DNA of 17,261 bases from Actinomycetes bacterium (GCA_023418575.1 JAEZZM010000031.1:1-17261); one strand, 5' to 3'; counted from the stretch's first letter, positions 8,994 through 15,620 are shown. Notes: generated from the letters alone by a model not told the origin. Numbers and translations: made by a program.

Positions 8994-9043
8994 GGCTTAG
9001 AGAGCAGCTGAGCTTCAGAAGAGCTTGAAATCTAGAAATTTTA

Positions 9044-9092
9044 GGCGTATATAACATATAATAAGATGTCATAAGTTTATAACTTATACGCC
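9044..9092 (+). promoter_or_regulatory. Promoter with overlapping dyad symmetry (candidate operator)
   Basis: A perfect TATAAT -10 hexamer (9057-9062) lies in front of the gene at 9115, with no convincing -35 at the normal distance. Starting about nine bases further, ATAAGTT (9071-9077) and AACTTAT (9081-9087) form a perfect 7-bp dyad around TAT, covering the expected transcription start. A second, wider pair, GGCGTATA (9044-9051) and TATACGCC (9085-9092), brackets the -10. The two pairings share 9085-9087 and so exclude each other as RNA or cruciform structures. A repressor or activator site is the simplest reading; the cognate regulator is not in the window. Confidence 0.5.
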
Positions 9093-9114
9093 ATCATTTT
9101 TAGAGGAGGAGAAG

Positions 9115-9636
9115 ATGGGGAAAAGCCATCGCAGCGGCATGAATCTTGCGGACACCATTGGAGCTACGCTGGTTGGATTATTTCTTGCAGTGTGCCTTGT
9201 AGGCGGATTCTTTAACATGGGTATCCAAAAAAGCATTGGTGCTGAATTTGTTACCGTTGATACTGAAGAAGATCCAGAGGCTACAGTATATGAACCCAAT
9301 GAAAGTCCTGATGAAGCAAAGCTTGCAGAAAGTGGCTTTGTTAAGGCTTGGGCTTACAGTGCTGATGAAACCAGTAATGCATGGGCTCGCTTCTTAGCAA
9401 CAGTATGCAACCTTAAAGAGAGTAGCATTGAGCTTAAAGAAGATGGAACTGCAAGCGCTTCAATTGGTGAGCAAGAAGGTGATTTCTTCTGGGAGCTCAA
9501 AGATGATACTCATGCTGTCTTGTTTGACCAAGAAGGCAATCCTCATGAGCTTGTTTTAGATGGAGAGACCCTAAGAGCTGACTTCATCTCTGAAGGCTTT
9601 AGCTTTACCGAAGCCGAAGAAGAGGAAGAAGCTTAA
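9115..9636 (+). CDS. Membrane-anchored protein of unknown function
   Basis: I do not recognise this 173-residue protein. A short positively charged N-terminus (HRS) precedes one transmembrane segment (about 13-37, GATLVGLFLAVCLVGGFF). The rest, about 135 residues, is acidic and probably outside the membrane. Its second half (about 102-168) alternates short beta-strand-like stretches with turns (EDGTASAS, EGDFFWEL, HAVLFD, HELVLD, LRADFI), resembling the small beta-barrel pattern of lipocalin-like or calycin-type domains; this is a visual impression, not a family match. It ends in a run of glutamates. The start is firm: GAGGAGGAG lies just before the ATG. It is monocistronic, with its own promoter and dyad upstream and a terminator downstream, which suggests individual regulation. 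Confidence 0.75.
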   Translation: MGKSHRSGMNLADTIGATLVGLFLAVCLVGGFFNMGIQKSIGAEFVTVDTEEDPEATVYEPNESPDEAKLAESGFVKAWAYSADETSNAWARFLATVCNLKESSIELKEDGTASASIGEQEGDFFWELKDDTHAVLFDQEGNPHELVLDGETLRADFISEGFSFTEAEEEEEA

Positions 9637-9693
9637 TCTAAACTTAAGCTCAGATTACAGACAAGGCAAGCTTATTCGCTTTTTTGAACCAGC

Positions 9694-9733
9694 AAATCCC
9701 CGGCACCGCAATAAAGGTGACGGGGATTTTCAT
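9694..9733 (+). terminator. Rho-independent terminator after the 9115 gene
   Basis: AAATCCCCG (9694-9702) pairs with CGGGGATTT (9721-9729). After one mismatch the stem continues with CACC (9704-9707) and GGTG (9716-9719), leaving an 8-base loop. TTTTC follows. This separates the unknown membrane protein from the VanY-like gene. Confidence 0.85.
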
Positions 9734-9932
9734 GTAGATACCTTAAAGCAGCTTAAAATGCATAGTTTCACCACTTTTTATAGCAGCATTGTTTGTAAAC
9801 TTGTGACTAATGCTAAGTTGCATCTTTGCTGCAAGGGCTAGCATAGTTACTAAAGTCGGCGGCATCTTCTGGCAATTTAGCACAATCCACATTAATTTTT
9901 ATAGGGCTTTATTGGGGCTGAAAGAGCACTTA

Positions 9933-11261
9933 ATGTCTAAGAAGCTAAGACCTGATAGTTTTGATAAAGAGCTTGAAGAAAAGGCTACTCAACTGGCTGG
10001 ACTTATGGAAGCTCAGGATTTCTCATCTCAAAATTCCGATGATTCTCACCCCAATCAAAACTCTTTTAGAAACTCAGCCGCCCAAAAGTCTCAAGATGAG
10101 GTACAGAGCGCTCCAAACACCAAGCGCAAGCTCTCAACCTTTGCTGGGATTTCGGCGCTCCTCTTGGTTGGCATAATTACCGGTGGTATATTGTGGGCTA
10201 GCTCCACCTGGGGAACCCCGGGAGAAGATGGGGCTTGGTTTAATCCCTTTACCTCTTCAAAAGCAAAAGAAGATGTACATAGCGCTGCAGAAGCCCGAGG
10301 GCAAATGCGCAATGCGCCGTATACTGATGTGCATTTGCAAGACGTGATTGACCACCGCATTGCAAATATAGAATATGACCCCGACAGCCTTTTGGTGGTC
10401 AACGTAAACCATCCCTTAAAAACAAGCTACCTTGCCACCCTTTATAAAGTGCCCTTTGAGCAAGCTAAAGCAAATCCCAAAGCAGCCAATGCATATAAAT
10501 ATCTCAATGTAGCGGTTGATAAGCAATTTGGTGGATCTATTGACTTGGAACGTGCTTATATCAAGCCAAATAGCGATGATGGCATGTTGCCCTCAAATGT
10601 CGATAATACCATGGGTCTTGCCTTTGACCTTAGAGCTCCCGGTTACAAGCGAGATTCTTTTCTTAGCTCTGGTCGAGGAAAGTATGTATTAGAGAATGCC
10701 TCTCGCTGGGGACTAATTTTGCGCTATCCCAAGGGAAAAGAAGCTCAAACAGGGACTGAAGGGCTTGAGTATAAGTTTCGTTATGTGGGGATTCCACATG
10801 CTGAAATCATTCAAAAAGAATCACTGTGTCTAGATGAATATCCTGAGTTTTTATCGACAGATAAAGAATATGAATATGCGGGCTATGTAATTAGCAGACA
10901 AAAAGGCCCTGTATTTAAAGTGCCTTCAAGTGCAAGCAGGGTAAAAATCTCACCTGATAATACTGGGTTCTACGTTATAAGTGCCTTTATGCTTGACCCT
11001 AATGAATATGAAAAACAAATCACCAGTATTCCACAGCGCTCAGATGGCATTACCCCTCCCAAAAAGCAGGATGATAGTACGCAAGAGACTCAGCAAAATA
11101 GCAAAGCTAAAGATACTAAGTCCAAGCAGGATCAGAAATCTGAGCAAAAACCAGGACAGAAATCAGGACAGAAATCTGAGCAAAAACCTGAACAAAATAA
11201 AGCTAAACAACAAAATACCAAACAAGATAGCAAGCAAGATATCAAGAATAGAAGCAACTAG
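9933..11261 (+). CDS. VanY/M15-like membrane protein lacking zinc ligands (probable pseudoenzyme)
   Basis: A 442-residue bitopic protein: cytoplasmic N-terminus (1-65), one transmembrane helix (about 67-90), then an extracellular domain (about 125-300) of the VanY D,D-carboxypeptidase fold. Family landmarks are GLAFDL (228-233), WGLILRYPKGKE (259-270) and FRYVGIPHAEII (282-293). A small beta-domain (about 312-358) and a Lys/Gln/Ser-rich tail (about 375-440) follow. The active-site residues are altered. In VanY the zinc is held by the His and Asp of EHQxGLAxD and the His of EPWHFRYVG, whose Glu is the catalytic base. Here those positions are Asn225, Asp232, Lys281 and Leu278, so hydrolysis is unlikely; peptidoglycan binding is possible. 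I start at 9933 (AAAGAG six bases upstream) because residues from an earlier ATG at 9810 look non-coding. It ends two bases before the next gene. Confidence 0.82.
   Translation: MSKKLRPDSFDKELEEKATQLAGLMEAQDFSSQNSDDSHPNQNSFRNSAAQKSQDEVQSAPNTKRKLSTFAGISALLLVGIITGGILWASSTWGTPGEDGAWFNPFTSSKAKEDVHSAAEARGQMRNAPYTDVHLQDVIDHRIANIEYDPDSLLVVNVNHPLKTSYLATLYKVPFEQAKANPKAANAYKYLNVAVDKQFGGSIDLERAYIKPNSDDGMLPSNVDNTMGLAFDLRAPGYKRDSFLSSGRGKYVLENASRWGLILRYPKGKEAQTGTEGLEYKFRYVGIPHAEIIQKESLCLDEYPEFLSTDKEYEYAGYVISRQKGPVFKVPSSASRVKISPDNTGFYVISAFMLDPNEYEKQITSIPQRSDGITPPKKQDDSTQETQQNSKAKDTKSKQDQKSEQKPGQKSGQKSEQKPEQNKAKQQNTKQDSKQDIKNRSN
11133..11188 (+). repeat. Internal short repeat in the Lys/Gln-rich tail
   Basis: A 20-base unit occurs twice identically (11133-11152 and 11169-11188), 36 bases apart, and encodes the same KSEQKP peptide, separated by a related GQKSGQKS stretch. 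It makes the flexible, positively charged C-terminal tail and could expand or contract by slippage. Confidence 0.7.
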
Positions 11262-11263
11262 CT

Positions 11264-12229
11264 ATGAGTTTCTTTTTTGGCGCTTCTCCCCTAATCTCTC
11301 ATAGCTTTTATAAAGATGATGTTCAAGGTCCACAAGCTTTTGTCGCCTCTCCCTTTATCGCTCCCCCTTTTGTAGCCTCCCAAACTAAGCAAGAGATGCA
11401 AGAACTGCATGATGAACAAAGCAAAGAAGACAAACTTGCTCAGGCTCGGCTAAAGGAAGGATGTTTGCGCTTTCATGTTTTAGGCAGCGGCTCACAAGGC
11501 AATTCCTGTGTTGTGGAAGGCGATAAGGGCTGCATACTTATAGACGCAGGCTTTTCAAAAAAGGAGCTCTTTTATCGCCTAGAGCAGGCTAGGGTCTCAA
11601 AAACTAGAATCAAAGGCATCATTTTAACTCATGAACATAAGGACCACAGTCTGGGCATTGGCGTAGTAAGTCGTGGCTTAAAAGTACCGGTATATGCCAC
11701 TGATGGCACAAGACTTTGTCCTCACATTTCTAAAGAGCTCTCTTGTATCCCCATCCACAAAAGAGATTATTTTGAAATTGCGGGTATACGTATTGCAAGC
11801 TTCCCTGTTTCACATGATGCGCAAGATACTATTGGCCTACGTTTTTCTACCAGCTCAGATAGTCTTGCTTACCTTACCGACTGTGGTCAGTATAATGCAG
11901 AAACGCAAGAGCTTTTGAGTGGCGTGCGTATTTTGGCGCTTGAGAGCAATCATGATAGCCGTATGCTTGAGCAGGGTCCCTATCCGTATCATCTTAAGCG
12001 TCGTATAGCTAGCAGTAAGGGTCATCTCTCTAACAAGCAAGCCCAAGAACTTTTAGAGAAGCTTGTGCATTATCGTTTAGAGCAAGTTATTGCAATGCAT
12101 GTATCGCAAAGCAACAATGACCCAAAAAAGATTTGTGAGGCGCTCAATCCTGTATTAGCTAAAGCCTCAAGTGCAAAAGAAATTAAGCTTTCTATTGCGT
12201 CTCAAAATAAGACGCTGAGTGTTTTTTAA
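11264..12229 (+). CDS. Metallo-beta-lactamase-fold hydrolase, WalJ/YycJ-like
   Basis: A predicted cytoplasmic metal-dependent hydrolase. The core starts at about residue 68 with LRFHVLGSGSQGNS, the standard N-terminus of YycJ/WalJ proteins. It carries the metal motif HEHKDH (123-128), His184 (PVSHDA), Asp206 (LTDCG), the ESNHD block (227-231) and the late histidine in SSKGHLSN (His254). WalJ proteins belong to the nuclease-like part of the MBL superfamily and usually sit in the walRK two-component operon, linked to coordinating DNA replication and cell-wall synthesis. No walRK is seen here. It is coupled to the VanY-like gene (2-base gap). The first 67 residues have no family counterpart; a TTG at 11465 behind AAAGGAAGGA would give a normal-length protein, so the true start is uncertain. 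Confidence 0.87.
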   Translation: MSFFFGASPLISHSFYKDDVQGPQAFVASPFIAPPFVASQTKQEMQELHDEQSKEDKLAQARLKEGCLRFHVLGSGSQGNSCVVEGDKGCILIDAGFSKKELFYRLEQARVSKTRIKGIILTHEHKDHSLGIGVVSRGLKVPVYATDGTRLCPHISKELSCIPIHKRDYFEIAGIRIASFPVSHDAQDTIGLRFSTSSDSLAYLTDCGQYNAETQELLSGVRILALESNHDSRMLEQGPYPYHLKRRIASSKGHLSNKQAQELLEKLVHYRLEQVIAMHVSQSNNDPKKICEALNPVLAKASSAKEIKLSIASQNKTLSVF

Positions 12230-12283
12230 ATAGTGTTACGGTTTTTAGTTAGTATTTCCTAAATTAGCAACAAAGGAGCAGCC

Positions 12284-13264
12284 ATGGCTAAGCCCCAATT
12301 TGACCAGCTAAGATCTACTTTAGAACAGGTCCAGGAGCTATTAGGTCCCCAAGTATATGCTGTAGGTGGTTGCGTTAGAGACTCCCTTTTAGGAAAAGAA
12401 CCTTTAGATTATGATTTTTGCACTCCCTTAGTTCCTGATGAGATGGAGGAGCTACTGAAGCAACATAACAAACGCTGCTATACGAGTGGTAAGCGTTTTG
12501 GCACTATTGGCTTTAAGCTCAATGGACAACTCATAGAGGTTACCACCTTTAGAACAGAAGATTATGAACTAAAAAGCAGAAATCCTTATGTTGCATTTAC
12601 AAAATCCTTGAGTACGGATCTTTTACGCAGGGACTTCACCATTAATGCTATGGCCTTTGGAACACAAGGTCTTATAGATCCCATGGGAGGGCAAGAAGAC
12701 TTAGCAGCTAAGCGCTTGCGTTCTGTGGGTGAGGCTTATGCTCGCTTACAAGATGATCCGCTAAGAAGCTTAAGAGCCGCACGTTTTTGCGCACACTTGG
12801 GTCTTAGAGTAGAGCCTTCTTTGCGAGAAGCCATGCGACTTTTGCGTTTTGACACTTTGGGTCTTTCAAAAGAGCGCGTCAAGACGGAGTTAGAAAAAAT
12901 TCTCTGCAGTCCCCTACCTATCTTTGGTCTAGAACTGTTAATTTCAACTAAGATTTTAGACTTACTTTTTCCTGAGCTTAAGCCTCTGCAAAAAGAAGAT
13001 GATTTTTACTTTGCCCTAGAGTTTGCAAGGGCTCTAGCAAAGACTCCTCCGTGTGCAGCTGAGAGATGGGCTGTACTTTTTGCCTTCTGTGCTCGATCAA
13101 GCAAGCTGGAATTATCTCCCTCTCGTATGCATGAGCGCAAACTCTTAGCCCAAGAGAGCCTCAAGCGTTATAGCTCTTACCTTCGCTTTAGCAAGGATGA
13201 GACTGGGGCTATTGCTCAGACACTCGATAAAAACTGGGGCTTCTGGAATGAAGTTCGCGGCTAA
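12284..13264 (+). CDS. CCA-adding tRNA nucleotidyltransferase (short form)
   Basis: Adds or repairs the 3' CCA of tRNA. The class II nucleotidyltransferase head is complete: VGGCVRDSLLG (27-37), the metal-binding Asp pair in LDYDF (Asp42, Asp44), RRDFTINAMA (115-124) and the nucleotide-binding DDPLRSLRAARF (157-168). The protein is only 326 residues, against about 400 or more for the usual HD-domain form. The region that should carry the HD motif reads RWAVLFAFCA (261-270) and lacks both His and Asp, though the following helix with LRFSKDE (300-306) is still recognisable. It then ends. None of the other forward frames restores a longer product. AAAGGAG lies upstream of the ATG. It follows the WalJ-like gene by 54 bases with no terminator, so it probably belongs to that operon. 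Transferase activity is expected; HD-phosphohydrolase activity is not. Confidence 0.9.
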   Translation: MAKPQFDQLRSTLEQVQELLGPQVYAVGGCVRDSLLGKEPLDYDFCTPLVPDEMEELLKQHNKRCYTSGKRFGTIGFKLNGQLIEVTTFRTEDYELKSRNPYVAFTKSLSTDLLRRDFTINAMAFGTQGLIDPMGGQEDLAAKRLRSVGEAYARLQDDPLRSLRAARFCAHLGLRVEPSLREAMRLLRFDTLGLSKERVKTELEKILCSPLPIFGLELLISTKILDLLFPELKPLQKEDDFYFALEFARALAKTPPCAAERWAVLFAFCARSSKLELSPSRMHERKLLAQESLKRYSSYLRFSKDETGAIAQTLDKNWGFWNEVRG

Positions 13265-13437
13265 CTACTGAGAACTTGAAAAATCAGCATTTAGCAAAGA
13301 GGCTTAAAAACCTATACTACCAGCAAGCAAAGATAAAAGCTTAGATATACCATGTCAGATTGCAAAAGATTGCAAAAGCGTGGCAAGGCGCGATATTCCC
13401 ACCTTCATACTAGCCCTATATTTGAAAGAAAAAGGAG

Positions 13438-13443
13438 TATAAT
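13438..13443 (+). promoter_or_regulatory. Possible -10 element before the 13483 gene
   Basis: A perfect TATAAT hexamer 39 bases before the ATG. The nearest -35-like hexamer, TTGAAA (13422-13427), is only 10 bases upstream, too close for a standard promoter, so only the -10 is supported. Just before it, a 10-base unit beginning AGATTGC is tandemly repeated twice (13357-13376). Confidence 0.35.
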
Positions 13444-13482
13444 CAACGCAAGGGCAATGTCTAAACAAAGGGGGTACTCACT

Positions 13483-13950
13483 ATGGGAGTACTGAGTGGC
13501 CTAAAAGAACAAGATATTTGCGCTCTCTTGCAAAAACAAGGAATCGAAGATAACGATACCTTTGTTGTGGCTCGAAGACACAATAGCTTCCTCAAGGGTC
13601 TATTGAAATTACTAGCATCTAATCTATATTACGCGATGGATGCAACTGTTCTAAGAGTCCTTCTTGCAACAGAGGACGAATTTATCGTCATTAATCCAAA
13701 CTGGACTCTTAAAGGTGATTACAAAAATCTTGACCCCAAACATACACAGAGAATTCCTTGGGCTCAGTTAGAGAATTTTAATATTGAACACAATTCTCGT
13801 GTTGCAAAGATTAGCTGGACTGTTAATGGCAAACATGAAACCTGGGTAGTAGACACCTGCGACCCTGGCGTATGGCATTTTAACCCTCAGCACCTTAAAA
13901 AGCTTACTGAGATCACTTCCCGTAACATCTCATCTCAAAAAGCATCTTAG
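13483..13950 (+). CDS. Small hypothetical protein, PH-domain-like
   Basis: A 155-residue soluble protein with no signal peptide or transmembrane segment. I do not recognise a specific family. Residues about 55-125 run as alternating strands (VLRVLLATEDEFIVINPNW, QRIPWAQLENFNIEH, VAKISWTVNG, ETWVVDT). This is the order seen in bacterial PH-like domains: strand carrying a T-x-x-R/E-F-like edge, the I-P-W-x-x-L-x-x-F turn, then paired strands. The final helix (about 135-146) also fits a PH fold. It is followed by another PH-like gene at 14308. AAAGGGGG lies eight bases before the ATG, and a perfect TATAAT lies further upstream. It is monocistronic, with a strong terminator immediately after. PH assignment is an inference from pattern. 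Confidence 0.7.
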   Translation: MGVLSGLKEQDICALLQKQGIEDNDTFVVARRHNSFLKGLLKLLASNLYYAMDATVLRVLLATEDEFIVINPNWTLKGDYKNLDPKHTQRIPWAQLENFNIEHNSRVAKISWTVNGKHETWVVDTCDPGVWHFNPQHLKKLTEITSRNISSQKAS

Positions 13951-13962
13951 CTAATTGTAACT

Positions 13963-14003
13963 TGAGGCTCTGGACTCTTATGTGTTACAGAGCCTCACTT
14001 TTT
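13963..14003 (+). terminator. Rho-independent terminator after the 13483 gene
   Basis: TGAGGCTCTG (13963-13972) pairs perfectly with CAGAGCCTCA (13988-13997), loop of 15 bases, followed by CTTTTTA. Strong canonical terminator. Confidence 0.88.
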
Positions 14004-14097
14004 AGACATCAACTGAGGGCATCAATTCTGCGATCTTGATTTTTACCAGTTCATTTAGCAATAGCAATGCTTAGTAAATAGCTTCACCAGGTAAGCG

Positions 14098-14286
14098 TCA
14101 AAGGCTGGGTTTATCGCCCCTTGGAATATTTTTCCCAGTAAGAAACAGCGTACAAATAGCAACTAACGGTTCTGCAAGAGACATAGACCACCAAATGGCT
14201 TCACCATTAAATATTAGGGGTAGTATCAAAATTAGGGCTTTCTGCAACAAGCCTGATCTTACCAAAAAAGTTTCAAGATTTAGCCC
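14098..14286 (-). pseudogene. C-terminal remnant of a MATE-type multidrug efflux protein
   Basis: This stretch would otherwise be a 357-base gap between genes. Read on the minus strand, the open frame from 14286 to the TGA at 14100-14098 gives 62 residues. It includes LLQKALILILPLIF, then NGEAIWWSMSLAEPLVAICTLFL, then a short charged tail. This matches the last two transmembrane helices of MATE exporters, where a G-x-x-x-I-W-x-x-M-x-x-A-E motif opens the final helix. There is no start codon with an SD, and a TAA stands directly before it in frame, so the roughly 390 residues of the rest of the pump are missing. I infer a deletion remnant. The next gene's promoter must lie within or near it. 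Confidence 0.55.
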
Positions 14287-14307
14287 TTAACAGGAAAGGA
14301 AGACATA

Positions 14308-14679
14308 ATGGAAGCAGCACAAGTTGTAGGATGGACATTTTTTAAAGAGATTCCTATCCCTGAAGATGTTTATGAACTATTAATTGAAGAAGAAAAACCC
14401 TATGCAGCCTACGCCACCTTCCGTGATAGTGCAGTTTTCACAAATAAGCGCCTTATCATTAGAGACGCTCAAGGTCTTAGTGGTAAAAAAGTTGAGATTT
14501 ACTCCCTGCCTTATTCTTCAATTAACATGTGGTCAAGCGAAAATGCGGGAAGTTTTCTTGATTTCAATGCCGAAGTACAACTTTGGACTCGTGCAGGCCA
14601 ACTAAAGATCAGTCTTAAAAAGGGTGTTGATATCCGTAAACTTGATAGCCTTATTGCAAATTGCGTTTTGAATAACTAA
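14308..14679 (+). CDS. Bacterial PH-domain protein
   Basis: A 123-residue soluble protein whose whole length fits a single bacterial PH (bPH-type) domain. It has an opening helix (EDVYELLIEEEKP), a strand pair with the recurrent FTNKRLIIRD edge (44-53), and then a turn with the conserved pattern YSLPYSSINMWSSE (64-77). Strands EVQLWT and QLKISL and the closing helix DIRKLDSLIANCVL complete it. The F-T-N-K-R-L-I-I-x-D stretch is the most characteristic feature of this family. Such proteins form rings in the few structures known, but their role is unclear. GGAAAGGAAG (14293-14302) precedes the ATG. It follows the MATE remnant and is 97 bases from the next small gene; that gap contains the 12-bp perfect palindrome GGCTTATAAGCC (14700-14711). 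Confidence 0.8.
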   Translation: MEAAQVVGWTFFKEIPIPEDVYELLIEEEKPYAAYATFRDSAVFTNKRLIIRDAQGLSGKKVEIYSLPYSSINMWSSENAGSFLDFNAEVQLWTRAGQLKISLKKGVDIRKLDSLIANCVLNN

Positions 14680-14776
14680 GAATATCCGAGCTTTCTTTTG
14701 GCTTATAAGCCTGTAGCCAATACCTTAGAGCTAATATTCAAAGCTTAGTTGCCCAAAATTAAACGGAGGTTTAAAA

Positions 14777-15103
14777 ATGAGTGGACTTTTAAAAGACGAA
14801 ACACTCAATGAAGTTCGCGTTGAAATATCTTGGATCATGGAAGCTATTACCGAGTTAAGCGATCACCTCAAGCTTTCTTCCTATAGCATATGCCTATTGC
14901 GCAATCGGGTGCAGCCCGAGGAATCACAGGCTCTTGAGCGGGTTTTGTTTTTTAGCTTTAAAGATCTGGGTTCTATTCCTTTTGAGACCCTACGTTCCCG
15001 AGTTGCACAAGATTTTGAGAGCTTTACAAACAAGCCTTGGACAATGTGCGATGATTTACTCAAAGAGCTGTTGGATCTCAAGATCGCAGAGATAAGGCCA
15101 TAG
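14777..15103 (+). CDS. Small hypothetical protein
   Basis: I do not recognise this 108-residue protein. It is mostly helical in appearance, without signal peptide or transmembrane segment. Two amphipathic helices at the N-terminus (LNEVRVEISWIMEAITELSD, LSSYSICLLRNRV) are followed by a middle and C-terminal helical part with several aromatic residues (FFSFKDL, SFTNKPW). The start is well supported, GGAGG lying about seven bases before the ATG, so it is likely a real gene rather than a chance frame. It has the same orientation as the PH-domain gene and may be co-transcribed with it. Two copies of ATATAGTC, 12 bases apart, follow shortly after its stop (15114-15133). Confidence 0.65.
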   Translation: MSGLLKDETLNEVRVEISWIMEAITELSDHLKLSSYSICLLRNRVQPEESQALERVLFFSFKDLGSIPFETLRSRVAQDFESFTNKPWTMCDDLLKELLDLKIAEIRP

Positions 15104-15336
15104 GAATCCTTGCATATAGTCCAAAATATAGTCTAAATTCATTGCGAAAATTCCACTTTATAAAGAACAAACTGGTTGTTTTGATTTTGTTAGTTAATCT
15201 TCTTACATCCTTGATATCACCCGCTGCAAGATCGACATACACTTACCTTCAAATCCAATCTTCGACCAATAGAACTATCAGCCTCTTCTTGCTTACCACC
15301 TTCTTTCCTCGAAAAAGCCATGAATGTAGGATAAAA
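15104..15336. other. Gene-free stretch before the phd-like gene
   Basis: No convincing gene on either strand. The plus-strand frame that can be opened here has no SD and an implausible composition. On the minus strand a short open stretch resembling VDLAAGDIKDVRRLTNKI is present near 15200, but it matches nothing I recognise and is interrupted. Probably intergenic or decayed DNA. Confidence 0.4.
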
Positions 15337-15350
15337 TGTAGCTACAATAT
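15331..15350 (+). promoter_or_regulatory. Promoter/operator of the antitoxin gene (candidate)
   Basis: A perfect 10-bp palindrome TGTAGCTACA (15337-15346) overlaps two -10-like hexamers, TAAAAT (15332-15337) and TACAAT (15343-15348), directly before the antitoxin SD. A half copy ATGTAG lies upstream (15324-15329). Phd/YefM antitoxins repress their own operons by binding short palindromes of this general kind, so this is the likely autoregulatory site. Confidence 0.5.
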
Positions 15351-15365
15351 GTGTGGGAGGTTGTT

Positions 15366-15620
15366 ATGTTGGTTAATACGAAATCCTTAGTATCGATGCG
15401 CGATGTAAACCAAAACTTCTCTAAGATCGCGCGCATGGTAGAAGAACAAGGCTCTGTAGTTGTTTTAAAAAACAACAAACCTCACTTTGTGATCATGAGC
15501 TTCCACGAACTCGAAGAAGAACATGGCCAAGATCAAGAACTCTCAGATGAGCTGTTCATGGAGCTTGGACAAAGCTTTGCTGATCAGTACGAACGGGCTA
15601 TGACGGAGCTTACTAAGTAA
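15366..15620 (+). CDS. Type II antitoxin, Phd/YefM family
   Basis: The antitoxin half of a Phd-Doc module: it binds DNA through its N-terminal half and neutralises the toxin with its C-terminal helix. The 84 residues open with VNTKSLVSMRDVNQNFSKIAR (3-23), the standard Phd/YefM N-terminus. They continue with GSVVVLKNNKPHFVIMSF (29-46), the beta-strand hairpin of the fold, and end in an acidic helical tail. The ATG at 15366 has GGGAGG five bases upstream; an earlier in-frame ATG at 15351 lies in the operator and is unlikely. The stop overlaps the first base of the Doc ATG (TAATG), the usual coupling. The toxin is broken, so this antitoxin is now an orphan or serves another toxin. Confidence 0.9.
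   Translation: MLVNTKSLVSMRDVNQNFSKIARMVEEQGSVVVLKNNKPHFVIMSFHELEEEHGQDQELSDELFMELGQSFADQYERAMTELTK

Noticed and set aside
9810..9932. Upstream extension of the VanY-like protein from the ATG at 9810
   Set aside because: The extra 41 residues precede an expected cytoplasmic N-terminus, have no SD, and overlap the likely promoter region.
14676..14748. Pseudoknot-like or riboswitch-like pairing before the 14777 gene
   Set aside because: The pairings are short, AT-rich and need bulges; only the 12-bp palindrome at 14700-14711 is firm.
15142..15390. Plus-strand open frame of 82 codons before the antitoxin
   Set aside because: No SD; its end runs through the antitoxin operator and SD; composition is not protein-like.
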